Shown here: positions 44,119 to 56,790 of the stretch, piece by piece
Numbering within the stretch: the first letter of the stretch is position 1
Layout: every line of letters starts with the position of its first letter
Assembly (NCBI GenBank): GCA_958295665.1
Contig: OY282558.1
Span: 314,932,092-314,996,091 of the forward strand
Direction of reading: 5' to 3'
Source: Tipula vernalis
Lineage: Eukaryota > Arthropoda > Insecta > Diptera > Tipulidae
DNA: 64,000 bases
Translations under genes and position numbers: made by a program
The notes under the pieces: model-generated
Databases searched by the model: none
Told to the model about the DNA's origin: nothing
Seen by the model: the letters and a program-made list of their open reading frames with translations, nothing else

Positions 44119-45660
44119 CTTGGTGGTTTTTTAAAATGTAGTTGCAGATTCCATCCGTACCGATTGATTTTTTGCGTTAACTGCCTTTACCAAACTAGTA
44201 GTATACTTTATGTTAAGGAATATGTCCTCTCTTGGCTTCGATGCTATATTACTATCGTCCAACTTTACCAGTGGCCTCCCTGCTTCTTTTCCTATATGGT
44301 TTGTTATATATTTAACCACATCCATTTTGTTTGTCCCTAATTTTGGTATTCCTTGTACTATTTCCCTAATCCTTCTGCCATTTTGTCTCTACTTATCTGT
44401 TCATGTCCCACTTTAATTGCTTGTGGTTGTACCGGTCTCTGTTGCTCGTTACTCTATTGATTTCTTTGAATACATTTTGTCCGGAAATAACATTTTCAAT
44501 CATCCTGTGAAATTTTTGGTTTAAATCCCTATAAGCTGCTGCGTAAAATCTGTTTAGTCTTTTCTTCAATTGTCTTCTGATTTTGAACAATTTTTGTAGC
44601 TCTTCCAGAATGTCATTATGTATATTTGTGATGTTTTCTCTCCGTAATAGGCACTGCTATTTTCGTGGCTTAATTGATAATTGCGGAAAATTTGTCTATA
44701 CATACGTCCAACACGAGTTTACCTCTAGGTTCGTGTCTTCTGGAATATTGAGCTCTTTACTTCTGATCTCTATTATTCCTCCGCATGGTTCCCAGTCTGC
44801 TTTGTTGTAGTTTCTAAAACCTGTCGGGACCTTATCCATAAGCTCGAATTGCTTTGCTGGTCTAGAGCCCAACATCACCATTTGATGATTCGAGAAAGAT
44901 TCTCCGCGTCTTATCGAGTAATTGTCATGTACAAAACCGCTGCCGAGCAGGCTTATCCACACTAAAAATTGATCTAATTTAGGCCCTGACCTTGGGAATT
45001 TCAGTCTCCCTGGTAGTATATGTATCATATCACGCTGCGAACTATCCAACCCGCCTGTGAACACCACTTCATTCAGGTTGTCCTTCCCCTCTCATCTCCT
45101 ACTCCTTGCATTGAAGTCTCCTCCAATAATCACTGAGCCTAACCTGTCCCTCAATGCGTTTATCTTATTTAGCTCTGATACAAATCGCCTGATTCTCGTT
45201 TGGCTAGGAATATGTAACGACACCACTAAGATGATTCCAAATTCCACACCCGTCAATTCTACTGCTGTGGTTCTAAATATACTTAGATTATTGATAGTGG
45301 TGGTTTTAATTTTGATGTCTTCCCTTGCAGCAATTGCTGTTGCGTTGACCTCCTCGTCTTTATTTTGGATGAAATTATAACCATCTAGTGCTACTCTATG
45401 TTTTGCATTAATTTTGTTTCTTGTAGTAATGCTATCATTGGTTTATTTTTAGTCAGTATCTTTGATAACTCGATTCTCCTTTGGTGTTCTACAATTCCAT
45501 TGCAGTTTAGTCACACAATATTAATTTTCTCTATTCTATTTACTGCCATATACCCATCAAAATTGTATTTTTTTGTAGTTAACCTTAAATTCATTTACCT
45601 TTTTCATTGTGGTTATCAAACTTGTACCGAATAAGTTACTTGACCCTTCCTGTAGAAATG
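44119..45660 (-). pseudogene. non-LTR element L, endonuclease and start of RT
   Basis: On the minus strand from about 45560: I-N-I-V-x-L-N-C-N-G-I, then A-L-L-Q-E-T-K-L, later I-I-G-G-D-F-N-A-R-S near 45120, D-Q-F-L-V and S-N-H-Q near 44885. This is an APE-type endonuclease (N, E, D-x-N, S-x-H motifs). Its SNHQ keeps the histidine. Frames 45067-44696 and 44590-44393 are the largest open pieces. The second (I-R-R-Q-L-K-K-R-L) is the basic linker to the RT. The RT reads up to the Pao insertion and resumes at 36994. Several stops and frameshifts. Confidence 0.8.
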
Positions 45661-45760
45661 ACAACCCATCCATTTTATTACTGTGGGGCTACCGAGTAAT
45701 CCAATTTAACTGAAAATTGATTCGTATTCGGAAATTTAGTACCACGATATTCTACTTTCG

Positions 45761-46520
45761 GATGGTAGTTTGGCGTTTATTGGAGAGGGGTGGACCAAAG
45801 TTGAGTAGATTAATCTACCAGCTCCTTAACCTTCCAGTAGGATGCGCATCACTGAGCTGTTCTGGTCGTGCATTAGACAGCTGCGTGATGGCTACAATTG
45901 TGTAAAGGGTAACCTGTTCACAATTCGCAAGCGTACATGCTGCCTCCTCGTGGCAACCACTGGTAAATAAGGCCATTTGGTACATTTTTGGCTATTTGGC
46001 ACAGGCTAAAGTACGGCGCTAAAGGAGAAAACCTTGACAAAAAACCCTAATCTTAAGTGGAACAGCATATGCCGATGGATGAATGGCTGATAGGTTAATC
46101 AGTCCAAAACATGCGAACTCTGAATACCAGGCACCCTCCAGTTTTATTTAGCCTTCCTCTAGTAAAACTGGGTGACCTACCGGCGATTTGCAATCCCCAG
46201 CAACTCGTAAGCTTAAAATAAAACGGAAGACGTGGCAGGGGTAGGAATATACGATACTGGGACAGCCCTTACGAAGTCCTTGGACTCCAATGCTACTGTC
46301 TTTCTAGCGGAACTACATGCTGTAGTAAATATCTAGGAGGGAGAGCAATAAGCCCAGATAGTATGTATCACATACCGGCTGGCAGTATTATCAGGTACAT
46401 TAAAAAAATGAATATTGACTGGACGGATAATTACGCAGGGTCAAGCACAATATATCTTTTGGGTCGCAGTGCGAGGTGGCTGATTGCCCACATGGCCCTC
46501 CAATAATAATAATAATAATA
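45761..46520 (+). mobile_element. short I-like non-autonomous retroelement, copy 2
   Basis: Perfect 12-bp duplication ATTCTACTTTCG at 45749-45760 and 46521-46532. Begins GATGG and ends (TAA)n. Aligns end to end with 12966-13698 and keeps a ~25-base segment (near 46398) lost from copy 1. RNase H remnant: G-V-G-I-Y-D-T-G-T, then S-N-A-T-V-F-L-A-E-L-H-A-V-V near 46285-46330, followed by a stop. Inserted in the middle of element L. Confidence 0.9.
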
Positions 46521-46532
46521 ATTCTACTTTCG

Positions 46533-47270
46533 AATTTAAGAAACTAAATCGATAATAACTTCATTTTCGTATTGGTAGTACCGTCTAAAGCGATTTCGGA
46601 TCAAAATTTTGTTCGAAAATAGGAAATATTGTTCGAAGACTATTTTTATTACGAATAGGGTATAACTGTACAATTAATTGGAGAAGTATTTTTGTAATTA
46701 AAACTTTTTCAAGAAGGGGAGTGGGTGGTTTACGAACGGCAAAATCGGAAATCAAATTATTTGAGATTTTTGTTGGCAAAATTGTAATATTGGGGAATGT
46801 AAAATTCATGAAAAAACTAAAAATTACGAACTGAGTTAAACTATATCTACATATTGGAACATTTTTTTTTCACGGCTCTAGTAGAAATAGTTATATTCGT
46901 CCCGCACTATGCAAAACAGAATTTTTATAAAATTTATTTTTTCAAATAAAATGTTTTATTTGTGAAAACTGAAATGTTTTCTCTAATTTTGTAAATTATC
47001 TTCTTGCTACATTTCTTTGTTCGTTTCTTGACGTTTGACAACTCAATTAAATCATAAATGAAGTGTGAAGCAATTAAAATATCATAGATTGCATTTGGCA
47101 ATACTAAAATGAAATTCGAAACTCATCTGTGGTACCAAACCGAGATTTTGAGATTCGAATCGGATTACGCGGTAACCTCCCTGGTTAGACAACTTCCTCT
47201 TTTCCTTTGAAAACTGGCAAAACTGATATTTTCTCACACCAAGTTGTGCATTGATTCACTTGTGAATGCT
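46533..47270. other. unassigned segment inside element L
   Basis: Lies between the endonuclease and the ORF1 remnant of element L on the minus strand. No motif recognised. It may be a further unrecognised insertion, since ORF1 and ORF2 of such elements are normally adjacent. Confidence 0.35.
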
Positions 47271-48312
47271 TTGGCTTCCATTTTTTTGGTTGATTATCAG
47301 CTAGTCGTTTCTATTTTTATTTTTATTTTCATATATCGCAAATGATGTTTTGCAGTTTCCTCTTTCGTGGTCCTCATCGCACTCTAGGTATGTTGCAATT
47401 CTATTACGTCGTTGAATAGACTTTTTATTTTTAGTATTTCATTAATTGGCATATTGCCCCCGACTGATATTACTTTAGCATCAATTTCCTTTCCCTCCCT
47501 AGTAATCTTAGATGTGCCGAATTTGCTCACTTTGGCTATAAGACCAAATTCTTTTTCAAATTCCTTCTGCACCTCCTCATCCTTTAAGCATGCCAATGAC
47601 AAAGTATACCCTTTTGGTTCGAAGTGTATGTATGTCTTTGTGGTTAGTCCATTCTTCGCGTTTATCGGAGCTACTATTATTTTTATTATGTCAGCACTAG
47701 TGCTCACATTATTTTGTTTTGATGTCCGTTTATTTCCGGTGCTAGACCCTTCATTGAATCTCTTTCCTTCTTTTTGTATTTTTAACGCTTCTTCCATCTC
47801 ATCTCTTGCGTTTGTTTCTTCGATCCACGACTCGCCCGTTTTTAGTCGACTAAATGTTATGCCATCTTGTTATGTCCATTTCACCTTCGGATTCTGTGGA
47901 ATAGTCGCTCAGATCATTTATACATTTTTTTACGTGCCTGCTTATATCTGCTTTGCTGTGACTTGGCCGCTTTGTGCTCGAACTTTCTTTATTCTCGTTC
48001 GTTCTTGCTTTCAAAAAACCTGATAGCTGACTCAAATAAATCCCCGTTGCAAGAAGAGGATTGAAACAGCAAAAACACAAGAGCCGCGTTTTTATTGTTT
48101 CCATCCTCCTCTTGCAACGGGGCTTTATTTGAGTCAGCTATCAGGTTTTTTAAGTTTGTTATATCAGCCAATATTTTATTGTTGGCTTTGTTAATTATGC
48201 CGTCTACGAAGCTAATGGATTTTTGATCAAGTGGCTGTGTTTTGCTTGCCTTGCTTATTTTGATAATTTTTTGATAATTTTTGTGCCGCGCATCCCACAG
48301 GGCATCCCACAC
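47271..48312 (-). pseudogene. non-LTR element L, ORF1 remnant
   Basis: Open pieces 48312-47989, 48104-47850 and 47797-47384 on the minus strand. The first half is basic and polar (K-I-S-K-A-S-K-T-Q). The second carries a compact RRM-like stretch (I-I-V-A-P-I-N-A-K-N-G-L, then Y-I-H-F-E-P-K-G-Y) and is followed by C-D-E-D-H-E-R-G-N-C, a zinc-knuckle-like motif near 47340. Position upstream of the endonuclease on the same strand supports ORF1 of the same element. An inverted duplication (48013-48150) lies inside it. Confidence 0.55.
48013..48150. repeat. ~49-bp perfect inverted repeat inside ORF1 remnant
   Basis: Arms 48013-48062 and 48101-48150 are near-perfect reverse complements (ACCTGATAGCTGACTCAAAT and onward, CCCCGTTGCAAGA, GAGGAT) with a loop of about 38 bases. 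One arm is evidently a snap-back duplicate of the other. Confidence 0.9.
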
Positions 48313-48460
48313 ACGCTATTACGCGGTTTTTGTCTATTTTTAGACGATTTTATTTCCCATCCTTCTATTGTGTAGGATCTTTTGATCCTTTCTATTTTCT
48401 CGTATTTTGGGCTTGTAAATTTTGAATCCGTGCTTCGGCGTTAAAGTCTGAAAAACTTAT

Positions 48461-49689
48461 ATCAAAATTATTTCTTTTGTATAAATTTTAATTTTGCAAA
48501 GCTACTTTAATAAATACATTTATCATAGAAATGCATAGCCTAGAGTGACCTAGACAATTTATTTGAAAATAAATTTGTACTCTAATGCTTTACATGTAAA
48601 AATATTTTACATTTAGAATCAAAAATATCTTGTAAGAGGCAAAAAGACATAAATGTCAAAATATATGCAAAATCTTCTACAGTGTTTCCAGAATTTGTAC
48701 TTGCCTTAATGTGCAACATTTCTAAATTCGATCTTTTTTAAAAAATGTTTTGCTTTTCGAGAATTTTGACGTTATGTAAATTGATTAAATGGCTTATATC
48801 TTTCAAGTGCTTTGAAAGTGCACTAACATTTGAAGTTATATTTGGATTTGCCCTTTTAGGTTGATAAATCCGTTGTGTATTCTGTATGTTGGCTCTGATT
48901 TTTGAGTCAGACGGTCGTAAATATTTTTTTTTTTATTTCTCCTTAAAACTTATTATTTTATTAAAATCGTATTTTTGTTATTATACAAAACGATTATGAT
49001 TCCAAAATTGTTGTAAATTGTGAACCCGTCATCGCTGATGTGTGTAAATATTACAGCTACATCCAGATGCTGGAAAATTAGGGTATTTTATTCGAATTGA
49101 AGGCTACCAGAGTTGAGCGATTATACGCTATGATATTAGCTACAGATAAGGTAAAACAGTCCAAAATATGCTGTTTCCACAGCCCGCACATTAGCCTACA
49201 CTTTCAACGGAGCAACTGCAGTTACTAGTGCTGAAATGAAAACTGGCGCTTCACAACAATCGTAGAGGAATAGTTCACGTTTTTGTATAATATTTTTGGA
49301 GTTGGTTTTTTTTGGTGCACTCTTTTGTAAATGAGCTTTTGCTCAAAATAGAGTTTGCCAAAAACAAATTAAATTAATCAGTTAATAATAATAAATAATA
49401 AATAAAATAAATAAATACAAAATACATAATTATGTATCTTGCGTAGCAACTGCAACATATTTGTTAAACAATATTTGATTGTTTGTGTTTTCATTAAATT
49501 CTTCGCGGAATAAATTCCATTGCTTACCTACTCACATATCAATGCTAGTGGACACAAAACCTCTATTCCCGGTTAATGTAATATTTCCATTATTCTATTC
49601 TAACCCAACTAATATTATTCGTTTATACATCGCAAAAAATCATATTAGCACCAGCATTTATGGAAGAAATTCCGCCTATTCTTTCACTT
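48461..49689. other. no gene seen; old flank
   Basis: AT-rich, with a few short frames (49479-49706) that may be the poorly preserved 5' part of the gypsy remnant that follows. Confidence 0.4.
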
Positions 49690-52265
49690 TCTATCAAACC
49701 TGTTGAATATAACGAACACCAGCTCACAGATAAAGAGCTTCTCGAATTATCAGAAATTATCGTTTCATTTCCCTCTTTAGCACTTCAAGGTCTCGGTCAA
49801 ACTACACTGACTATACGCATTATATTGAGGTAGGGTCCGCCTCTTCAGTGAAACAGCAGTATTATGCTGTTTCCCCGATTAAACCGGCCGATAGTAAGAA
49901 AGATATAGATCGTATACTATCTCTCGGTATTATTACAGAAAGTAATAGTAGTTGAAGTTCTTCTGTCACGGTTAACATTAAAAATATACTGGTAAAGTTC
50001 GACAATGTCTGGATGCTCGGAAATTTAATGTGGTCACAGCGGAAGACTCGTGCTCAAAGCCTTTGATAGACGATTTGTTAGGTAGGTTAGACCAGACTTG
50101 ATTTATTTGTAGTCGACTTAAAGACGCTTTCTGGCAAATTACATTGGCAGAAGGCGTAGACCACTGTATCAATTACGAGTCGTGCAATTCTGTTTGTGGA
50201 ACGCGCCTCAAGAATGTGCCGTCTGATGCACAAGGTGATACCTTTCTCTCTGTAAGATCGCATCTTCGTCTACTTGGACGATTTATTAATCACAACTGTA
50301 AGAATCGAGGAACATTTCGAGTTGCTGCGTGAAGGCTCGCACATTCTCGTTAAATCTAATCTCTCCATCATCATATCTTAGAGTAAATTCCTGGTAAAAC
50401 AGATTAAACACTTGGGATATGTCGTTGGCTATGATTGCCTGAAGCTTGATCCGAATAAAATGTCAGCAATCCTGAACTATCCTATCCCTCACTCAGTCAA
50501 ATAAAACTCTAAATTTTTGATTTTCACAGGCGGTATCGACGGTTCATCGACAACTTTGCGTCCATCAGCGCACTAATTACTGATTTGCTAAAAAAGGGGA
50601 GAAGTGTAAGCGGACTGATCAGGCTCAACATGCTTTGCTTAAGAACGCCTTGATCTCGGCTCCAGTTTTGCGTAACCCTGGCTTTGCCATAAATTACTGT
50701 TTCGGAGAGTTCCACACGAGGAGGAATTTCTTATAGCAGACATGTACAGAAAACTCAATAAGGCAAAACGAAACTATTCGGTTACAGAAGATGAATATTA
50801 TGCAGTAATTTTGAGTATTCTCATGTTTCGCGCGTATTTCGAGGGATTATACTTCATAATAACTGACCATTCATGTCTCAAGCGGATAATGTCCCAGAAG
50901 CATCTATTAGGTCACTGGTGCTTGAAATTGCAAGGTCATAACTTCGAAATTCAGCATTGAAAAGATTCGCAATGTAGTCCTGACGTTTTATCAAGGTTAG
51001 AGATGGATGAAAATAAACAGTTTTTGTTGTCAGCTTCAGAGTTACCTTTGCATGTTGATTTAAATGCACCAGAATTTTCAAACGATTTTGAATATGTAGC
51101 GTTGTTAACTTGGTTACATCTTTACCCAATGCTAGTTCCAGCTTGCGCTATCTGAGTGGAAGTTAGTTATAGCGCAATCACTTAATCATACTTTAGTGTA
51201 GCAAGTCGATATATTTTCTTTATTTGTTAAATTTGGGATCGCTAAAACGTTAGAGCGCCTTCTAAAATATTTTTATTGGACCGACCTTTGGACTTATCTT
51301 TTTAGATGTATGGCAGTATCTTGACTTTTGAGGCCCATACCCTCGCATAGGCAATGTATTTATCTTAATTATATCGGATAAGTATTCGCCCTTTAAATTC
51401 TTAAGGCTATACGAAATGCAATTGCCGCAAACCTGTTAGAATTTATCGAAAGTAATGTTTTCATTCTCTTTTAGTTCAGGAGGCCGTATTGACGGACAAT
51501 GGAAAATAATTTGCGTCATTGAAGTTTAAATATTTGCTCAACAAATATGGAGTTAAACACTTTAGTATGCCCAAATATACCCCTCAGCCTAATTCTTATG
51601 TACTTGTTAATCGCTGTAATCTTTAGATTAGATTAGCTCGAGCCGAGATTTCGGCCTTGTGCAATGTTTAACATTCTTCAAGTGGATGGTCCTATTGTCT
51701 TGTTTTTGGGGATCATAGAATAAACCATGTCGAAAACTTCCAGCTAAATGAAAGACATATATCATGTGTTGTGAGGTATTGTCGATATCGGGTCTAACCG
51801 CTACTGGAATCCGTTGTCAGAGCAATTTATCTTATTTGCCCGGCGTGTGGGACATCTACGCGGTGCGAGTAATCCGCCCGCGTGCAACGAATCATATTTC
51901 ATTCAGTATTTAGTTTTTTTGTACACAAACTCTTTAGAGTTTGTTACAGCGCCCCATAAGGCTAAGCTGTATCTATGGTGGACTAAAAGGGAATACATTA
52001 CGAGGTTTTACAACCTTATCAAGCAGTCAGCAATTAACCAGATTGCAGCAAGCAATTAAAAACAAACCTACCAGAATATACCAATCGAAAGAGTGTTGCG
52101 TTCCATCATGATAAGGTCAAGCCACACACATATTTGATGGCTGGGCAAAAATTGAGAGTGCTTGGCTGGGAAGTTTTGATTTATCCACTGATTAGCCCTC
52201 TACCAAACTCCCTTAATGGACTAAAGTATGATGTAGTATCATTTACAAACCATTTAGTAATGTAT
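49690..52265 (+). pseudogene. Ty3/gypsy pol remnant, plus strand
   Basis: Read through many stops and frameshifts. RT: L-S-E-I-I-V-S-F-P, G-L-G-Q-T, Y-Y-A-V-S-P, D-R-I-L-S-L-G-I-I-T-E-S, and catalytic F-V-Y-L-D-D-L-L-I near 50270. RT-RNase H link: F-L-V-K-Q-I-K-H-L-G-Y-V-V-G near 50395. RNase H: frame 50742-50960 with Y-S-V-T-E-D-E-Y-Y-A-V and I-T-D-H-S-C-L-K. Integrase: K-T-L-E-R-L-L-K-Y-F-Y-W near 51255, then V-L-T-D-N-G near 51490. The RNase H box is unusually open. LTRs were not found. Different lineage from the 31-35 kb gypsy. Confidence 0.8.
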
Positions 52266-52379
52266 CTTTCTTAATTGAAGATTCACATTTGACGGGCAGT
52301 AACCCAATGGTTACTCCCATTTGAATTAACATAGTAATTATTTTTCTCTAACCTAATTAAATACAACTGCCCAATTCCA

Positions 52380-54990
52380 AAGGTTTCTGCCTTTGAAGTC
52401 TTCTTACTGCATTGGTGGTATACAACAAACTTCGTATGTCTGCATTTTGGTGCCGATATATCCGCTGAATGTGTTTCATTGCATGATTTTGTATTTCTTA
52501 ACGTACATATTCCATGTTTAAGTCCTTATGGAGGTTATCATTTCTAATGTACCATGGTGCGTTTACAATGCCTCGCAGAGCTTTATTTTGAAAACTTTGA
52601 ATCATTTGTACATTTGTCTTCTTGGTACAATCCCAAAGTTGAATACCATAGGCCATACTGCTTTAAGTATTTCCAGTTTGTTATGTGTTGTAAGCTCAGA
52701 GTTTCTACCTATTAGCCAATACATTTTCCTACATTTGATGTACAATTCTTCTTTTTACTTTTTAACATGCTCTTTCCATCTAAGCTTGCAATCGAGTGTC
52801 ATGCCGAAATATTTGGCTGTATTTGCATTTGGAACCGGCCTTGAATTAAGTTCCACAGGAATCCAGTTAACTTTCTGGTTTATAAAGTTTACGTGAACCG
52901 ATTTTGCCTCGTTTAGGCTAATGCGCCGTTTCATTGTCCAACTACTCACTGTGTCGGTTGCTTTTTGAAGTTTGGTCGTTGCTTCTGATACACACTTTCC
53001 AGTCGCCAGAATAGCTGTATCGTCTGCAAATGAAGCTATGGTGGCACCTTTTGTATTTGGCATATCGCTGGTGTACAGGATGTACAATACAGGTCCCACT
53101 ACGCTACCTTGTGGTATGGCTGCTGATATTCTCTTTAGTTCAAAGTACTCTCTGTTATATTTTACACGGAAATGTCGGTCTGCGATATAAGATTTAAGAA
53201 TTTGATAGAACTGCTTAGGTAGATTTCGATGCTTTGATTTAAATTTAAGTCCTTGGTGCCAAACTTTGGCGAAAGCTTGTGCTACATCTGAGAAGATGCT
53301 GGAGCATATCTTCTTATTCTCAAGTGCGTCTTCGATTATATCCGTTATTCTGTGAACTTGTTCTATCGTAGAGTGATTTTCTCTAAATCCAAATTGGTGT
53401 GGTGGAATCAAATTTCTCTGTTATTGGCTTGAGTCTCTTGAGCAGTAATTTTTCAAATAATTTTGAAATTACAGGAAGTAGTGAAATCGGTCTGTACGAC
53501 TTTTTATTGTTCGCTGGTTTGCCTAGTTTGGGGATCATAATTACTTCAGTAATCTTCCATTGTCGTGGGACATATTTTAGTATGAAGACAGCATTGATAA
53601 TTTGAACCAATTTTCGTAGTAATTTTTAGGGAATGGCTTTTACGGCTTGTCCAGTAATTAAATCATATCCTGGAGCTTTTTTTGCGTTCAAATTACACTT
53701 GCTCTCATGTTTTAATTCCTGTAATGTTACACATCGAATGATATATTTATCAGTTTTGCTAACTGTTATTATGTTTTCATCTGCTGTTTGCCTAGGTAAC
53801 GGTTGAAAGGTGTTGTTTGACGCTTTTGGCCCAGGTTCCTTCACTATTTTTAATAGGCGGCACATTTAGTTGGGTTCATTTTAATCCCTTTGTTGCTTTC
53901 CAAAGAGAATAATCAGTATCTTTATGTTCGGTGAGACCATTTAAGTACTTGTTAATAGTTTCGTTCTTTATTTCTTTTATAAGTTGTTTTAGTTTATTGC
54001 GTAGAAAATTGAGGATTTTTTTGTTTTTCGGGGCGCGTGTCCTTTGCCAGGTCTTTCTTGCCTTCCGTTTCTCTCTAACTAACTCCCTGACCTCAATAGG
54101 ATAATTTTGATCCCTACGGGATTCGGTGTGACTAGCAGGAGAGCTTTCCCCTGCTGCTTGTTGAATAGTACTGTTCAGTACCTCTAGTTCGTCTTCCAAC
54201 TGTACCGATGTTTCAATCGGCACTCGTAGATTTATTTGCATTTCAATTAGTTCTTGGAATAGGTCCCAGTTAGTTCAATTATTTGTTAATTTAGGCAGAT
54301 TATCCTTATTAATTATCATTGTGCTGGGAGTCATGATAACAGGTGTATGATCGGAATAAATCCCTTCGCTGTTTTCGATGCACATGTAATCCTCGAAGAC
54401 CCCTTTCGTTACATAGAAATCAATGAGATCTGGTATTTTATTTATATCAGCAGGCCAGTATGTTAGTTAACCTCCAGAGTGGAACTCGCAGTTATTTATT
54501 CGTCTGGCTTCGAATAGCTCTTTTCCTTTATGGGTTGTAAGTCTTGATCACCAATATGTGTTTTTTGCGGTGAAGTCACCACTAATAATAAAATTGGATC
54601 CTAGTGAACTACAGAGTCTATTATAATCTTCTTTGTTTAGACTATAGCGTGGAGGGCAGTAGATAGAGGAAATACTGTATTCATTATTATTGTTAGTTTC
54701 AACTTTTATGGTTTTAACTTGCATATTTCTTCTTCGATACTAGTTTCTTCATAGTGTTTGAGATTCTTTTTCACTATTACTGTTGATCCTCCTCTGGGTT
54801 TTCCTCTTGGGCTAACAGCAGGATAACATTCATAATCACGTATTTTAATAAATGATGTTTTTGTCAAATGGCTTTCCGATATAAGGCATATATCTATTTT
54901 TTCTAAATTCAGAAACATTTCTAACTCTGGAACATGCTGCGCTAGTTCGTTCGCGTTCCAGGTGACAATTCTTAATGTTCTCTCATTTTA
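52380..54990 (-). pseudogene. Jockey B ORF2, endonuclease-reverse transcriptase, broken
   Basis: Endonuclease: I-V-T-W-N-A-N-E-L near 54965, I-S-E-S-H-L-T-K, then decayed (premature stop at 54706; GDF region near 54580 frameshifted). Linker and RT: frames 54241-53876 (R-K-A-R-K-T-W), 53865-53626, 53610-53383 (S-Y-R-P-I-S-L-L-P-V-I-S-K-L-F-E-K) and 53411-52755 (H-Q-F-G-F-R-E-N-H-S-T-I, I-P-Q-G-S-V-V-G-P, S-F-A-D-D near 53030). In the A motif the sequence is S-D-V-A-Q-A-F-A-K-V-W, so the second acidic residue of the usual A-F-D is alanine. The tail (K-M-Y-W-L-I-G-R) reaches about 52400 in shifting frames. Confidence 0.9.
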
Positions 54991-55079
54991 ATATATGAGG
55001 GATATTGCCTCGTTCATGGTTTGATGCATCTCTAGACGCTTATATAAATCTTGTAGACTACATTCTTGCTTTGCTAGCC

Positions 55080-56547
55080 GTATATTTATGGCTTCTATGC
55101 TTCAACATATCCTTTTAAGGGGGTTACCATTCATAGCATTAGATGACTGCTGTACAATTTGTGAATAACTTTTCTGATCTGTACCTATAACTGGTGGTTT
55201 TGGCTCCGCTTGGGTTTTAGTTGGTTTCTCTCTGGTAACCTTAGCGTTTTGAGGAAACTAATGCATGTTGTTTTTTAGCCTTTGAAGTTCTTTGGCTACA
55301 TCACAGCCTCTATAATTTGCAGGATGATGCCCTTTACAGTTTATACATTTTGTTGGGGTGTTTCTACTTTCTGTACACTCTTTCGCGTTGTGTTTTCAAG
55401 CACATTTTATGCATCTTGGCTCCCGTCTGCAATATTTTTGCGTGTGGTTCAAACCTTGGCCTATTTTGCATTGTGGTATTAGCATCATGTTTTTCTTTAG
55501 CGGTTCTATTTTAACCCTCATATTGAGAATTGCTTTGATGTTGAAGATGTTTAAAACTTACTCTTTTTTGTTAAAAGTAAGCATAAAGAGTGGAAGCCCC
55601 CTTTTTTTGACTTGATTGTTCTCACCTCTTCTCGTTTTAGGATGTTTACTGCATCTTCTATTTGCAGATCTTTTGCCTTTAGGTCCACAATTATGTCCTC
55701 TTTCTTATACGTTGGATGAAGGCATCTGGCCATAACCTTAATTGCGCGTTCGTTTTTATCTTCGTATGCGAACCATTCTTTACCTTCCGCATTGAGCTTT
55801 GTTGCTAGAGCTCTATATACTATATATCGGAACCTGATGTATTGATTTTCCACACGTTATTGTTTTATGACATTACTCTATAATCGTTAGTGGTTACTGA
55901 TTTTATTATAGATTGTATACTAGCAAATTCTATTATGCCGATTACATTAATTGGCGGAGGAGCCTTTTCTTTCGGTACAACCTTTTGTTGCCAATTTTGT
56001 TGCTGTTGCTGGTGAGCTCGTTTGTTATTAGTATCACCAGTTACTAATACATTAGTTTGCGAATGATCTCCAACTTCAGGCGAGAATTCTGCTTTTCGTT
56101 GTTTGGTAGGTCTTTTCTTTCTTTTCAGTACCCAATCTATTTCTCTCATGAGATCTTCTTCATCAGTATGGAACTCATTGTTTTACTGGTGTGAGTACTT
56201 GCTTCATTATAACAAGTTAGCGGGTTTTCAGAAATCTCCATTGGTTTGGGCTTCTTTAATTCTTCATTTTCTTTTTTTAGTTTTTCAATTTAGCTTCTTA
56301 GTTGGGTTAAAAGTACATCTACTTCACTGAGTTTTCGACAGAGTTCAGCGTTTTCGTCTTTCTGCTGATTTGCGGAGTTGGTATGTTTGTTTGGTGATCT
56401 TTACAACATTGAACTTCTTTCGAATGGGTTTAACAATGATTGGCTCACCCTAGAATCCATTGAGCCAGCCTCATAGGAGGGTGGATTAGCGAACTGGGTA
56501 GCTGGTTTACCACCTGGGGTATTTACTCCTTTTTGTATTGTATTCAT
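55080..56547 (-). pseudogene. Jockey B ORF1, gag-like, broken
   Basis: Starts at ATG 56547 (M-N-T-I-Q-K-G). A stop comes near residue 49, followed by a leucine-rich coiled-coil stretch (C-R-K-L-S-E-V-D, then E-K-L-K-K-E-N-E-E-L-K-K). Frame 56149-55865 has a run of five Q. Frame 55853-55551 is the globular part (A-R-C-L-H-P-T-Y-K-K-E). Zinc knuckles near 55450-55310 read C-I-K-C-A, C-I-N-C-K-G-H-H-P-A-N-Y-R-G-C, like those of Jockey A. Several stops and one or more frameshifts. Confidence 0.8.
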
Positions 56548-56790
56548 TGCCTAAAACTGGTTATGTATCAACTAACAACCTAACCTGTACAAGTTGGTAT
56601 AGTGGGTCATTGAAGAGAACATCATTTGCTCTGTTCTCGGTGGTCGGTTATTCCGCCGTATCTCGGTCGCCAGAGCCTCGTTAGTTAATTAAGGGGAAGT
56701 ACCACGTGCAGGTGAGGTTGACATTTGGGCTAGTATATTAAGACCATCTAAACCGGGCCCCTTACTCCCCTCTTCTATAAATCACAGAAC

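Larger units (their letters stand above)
52330..56790 (-). mobile_element. Jockey-type non-LTR retrotransposon B, minus strand
   Basis: A near full-length element from a GC-richer 5' region (56790-56550) through ORF1 (start 56547) and ORF2 to a 3' end near 52330. It is related to Jockey A and to the 14.4-15.0 kb fragment. I could not find its target-site duplication, and the 3' end lacks a clear poly-A. Confidence 0.8.
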
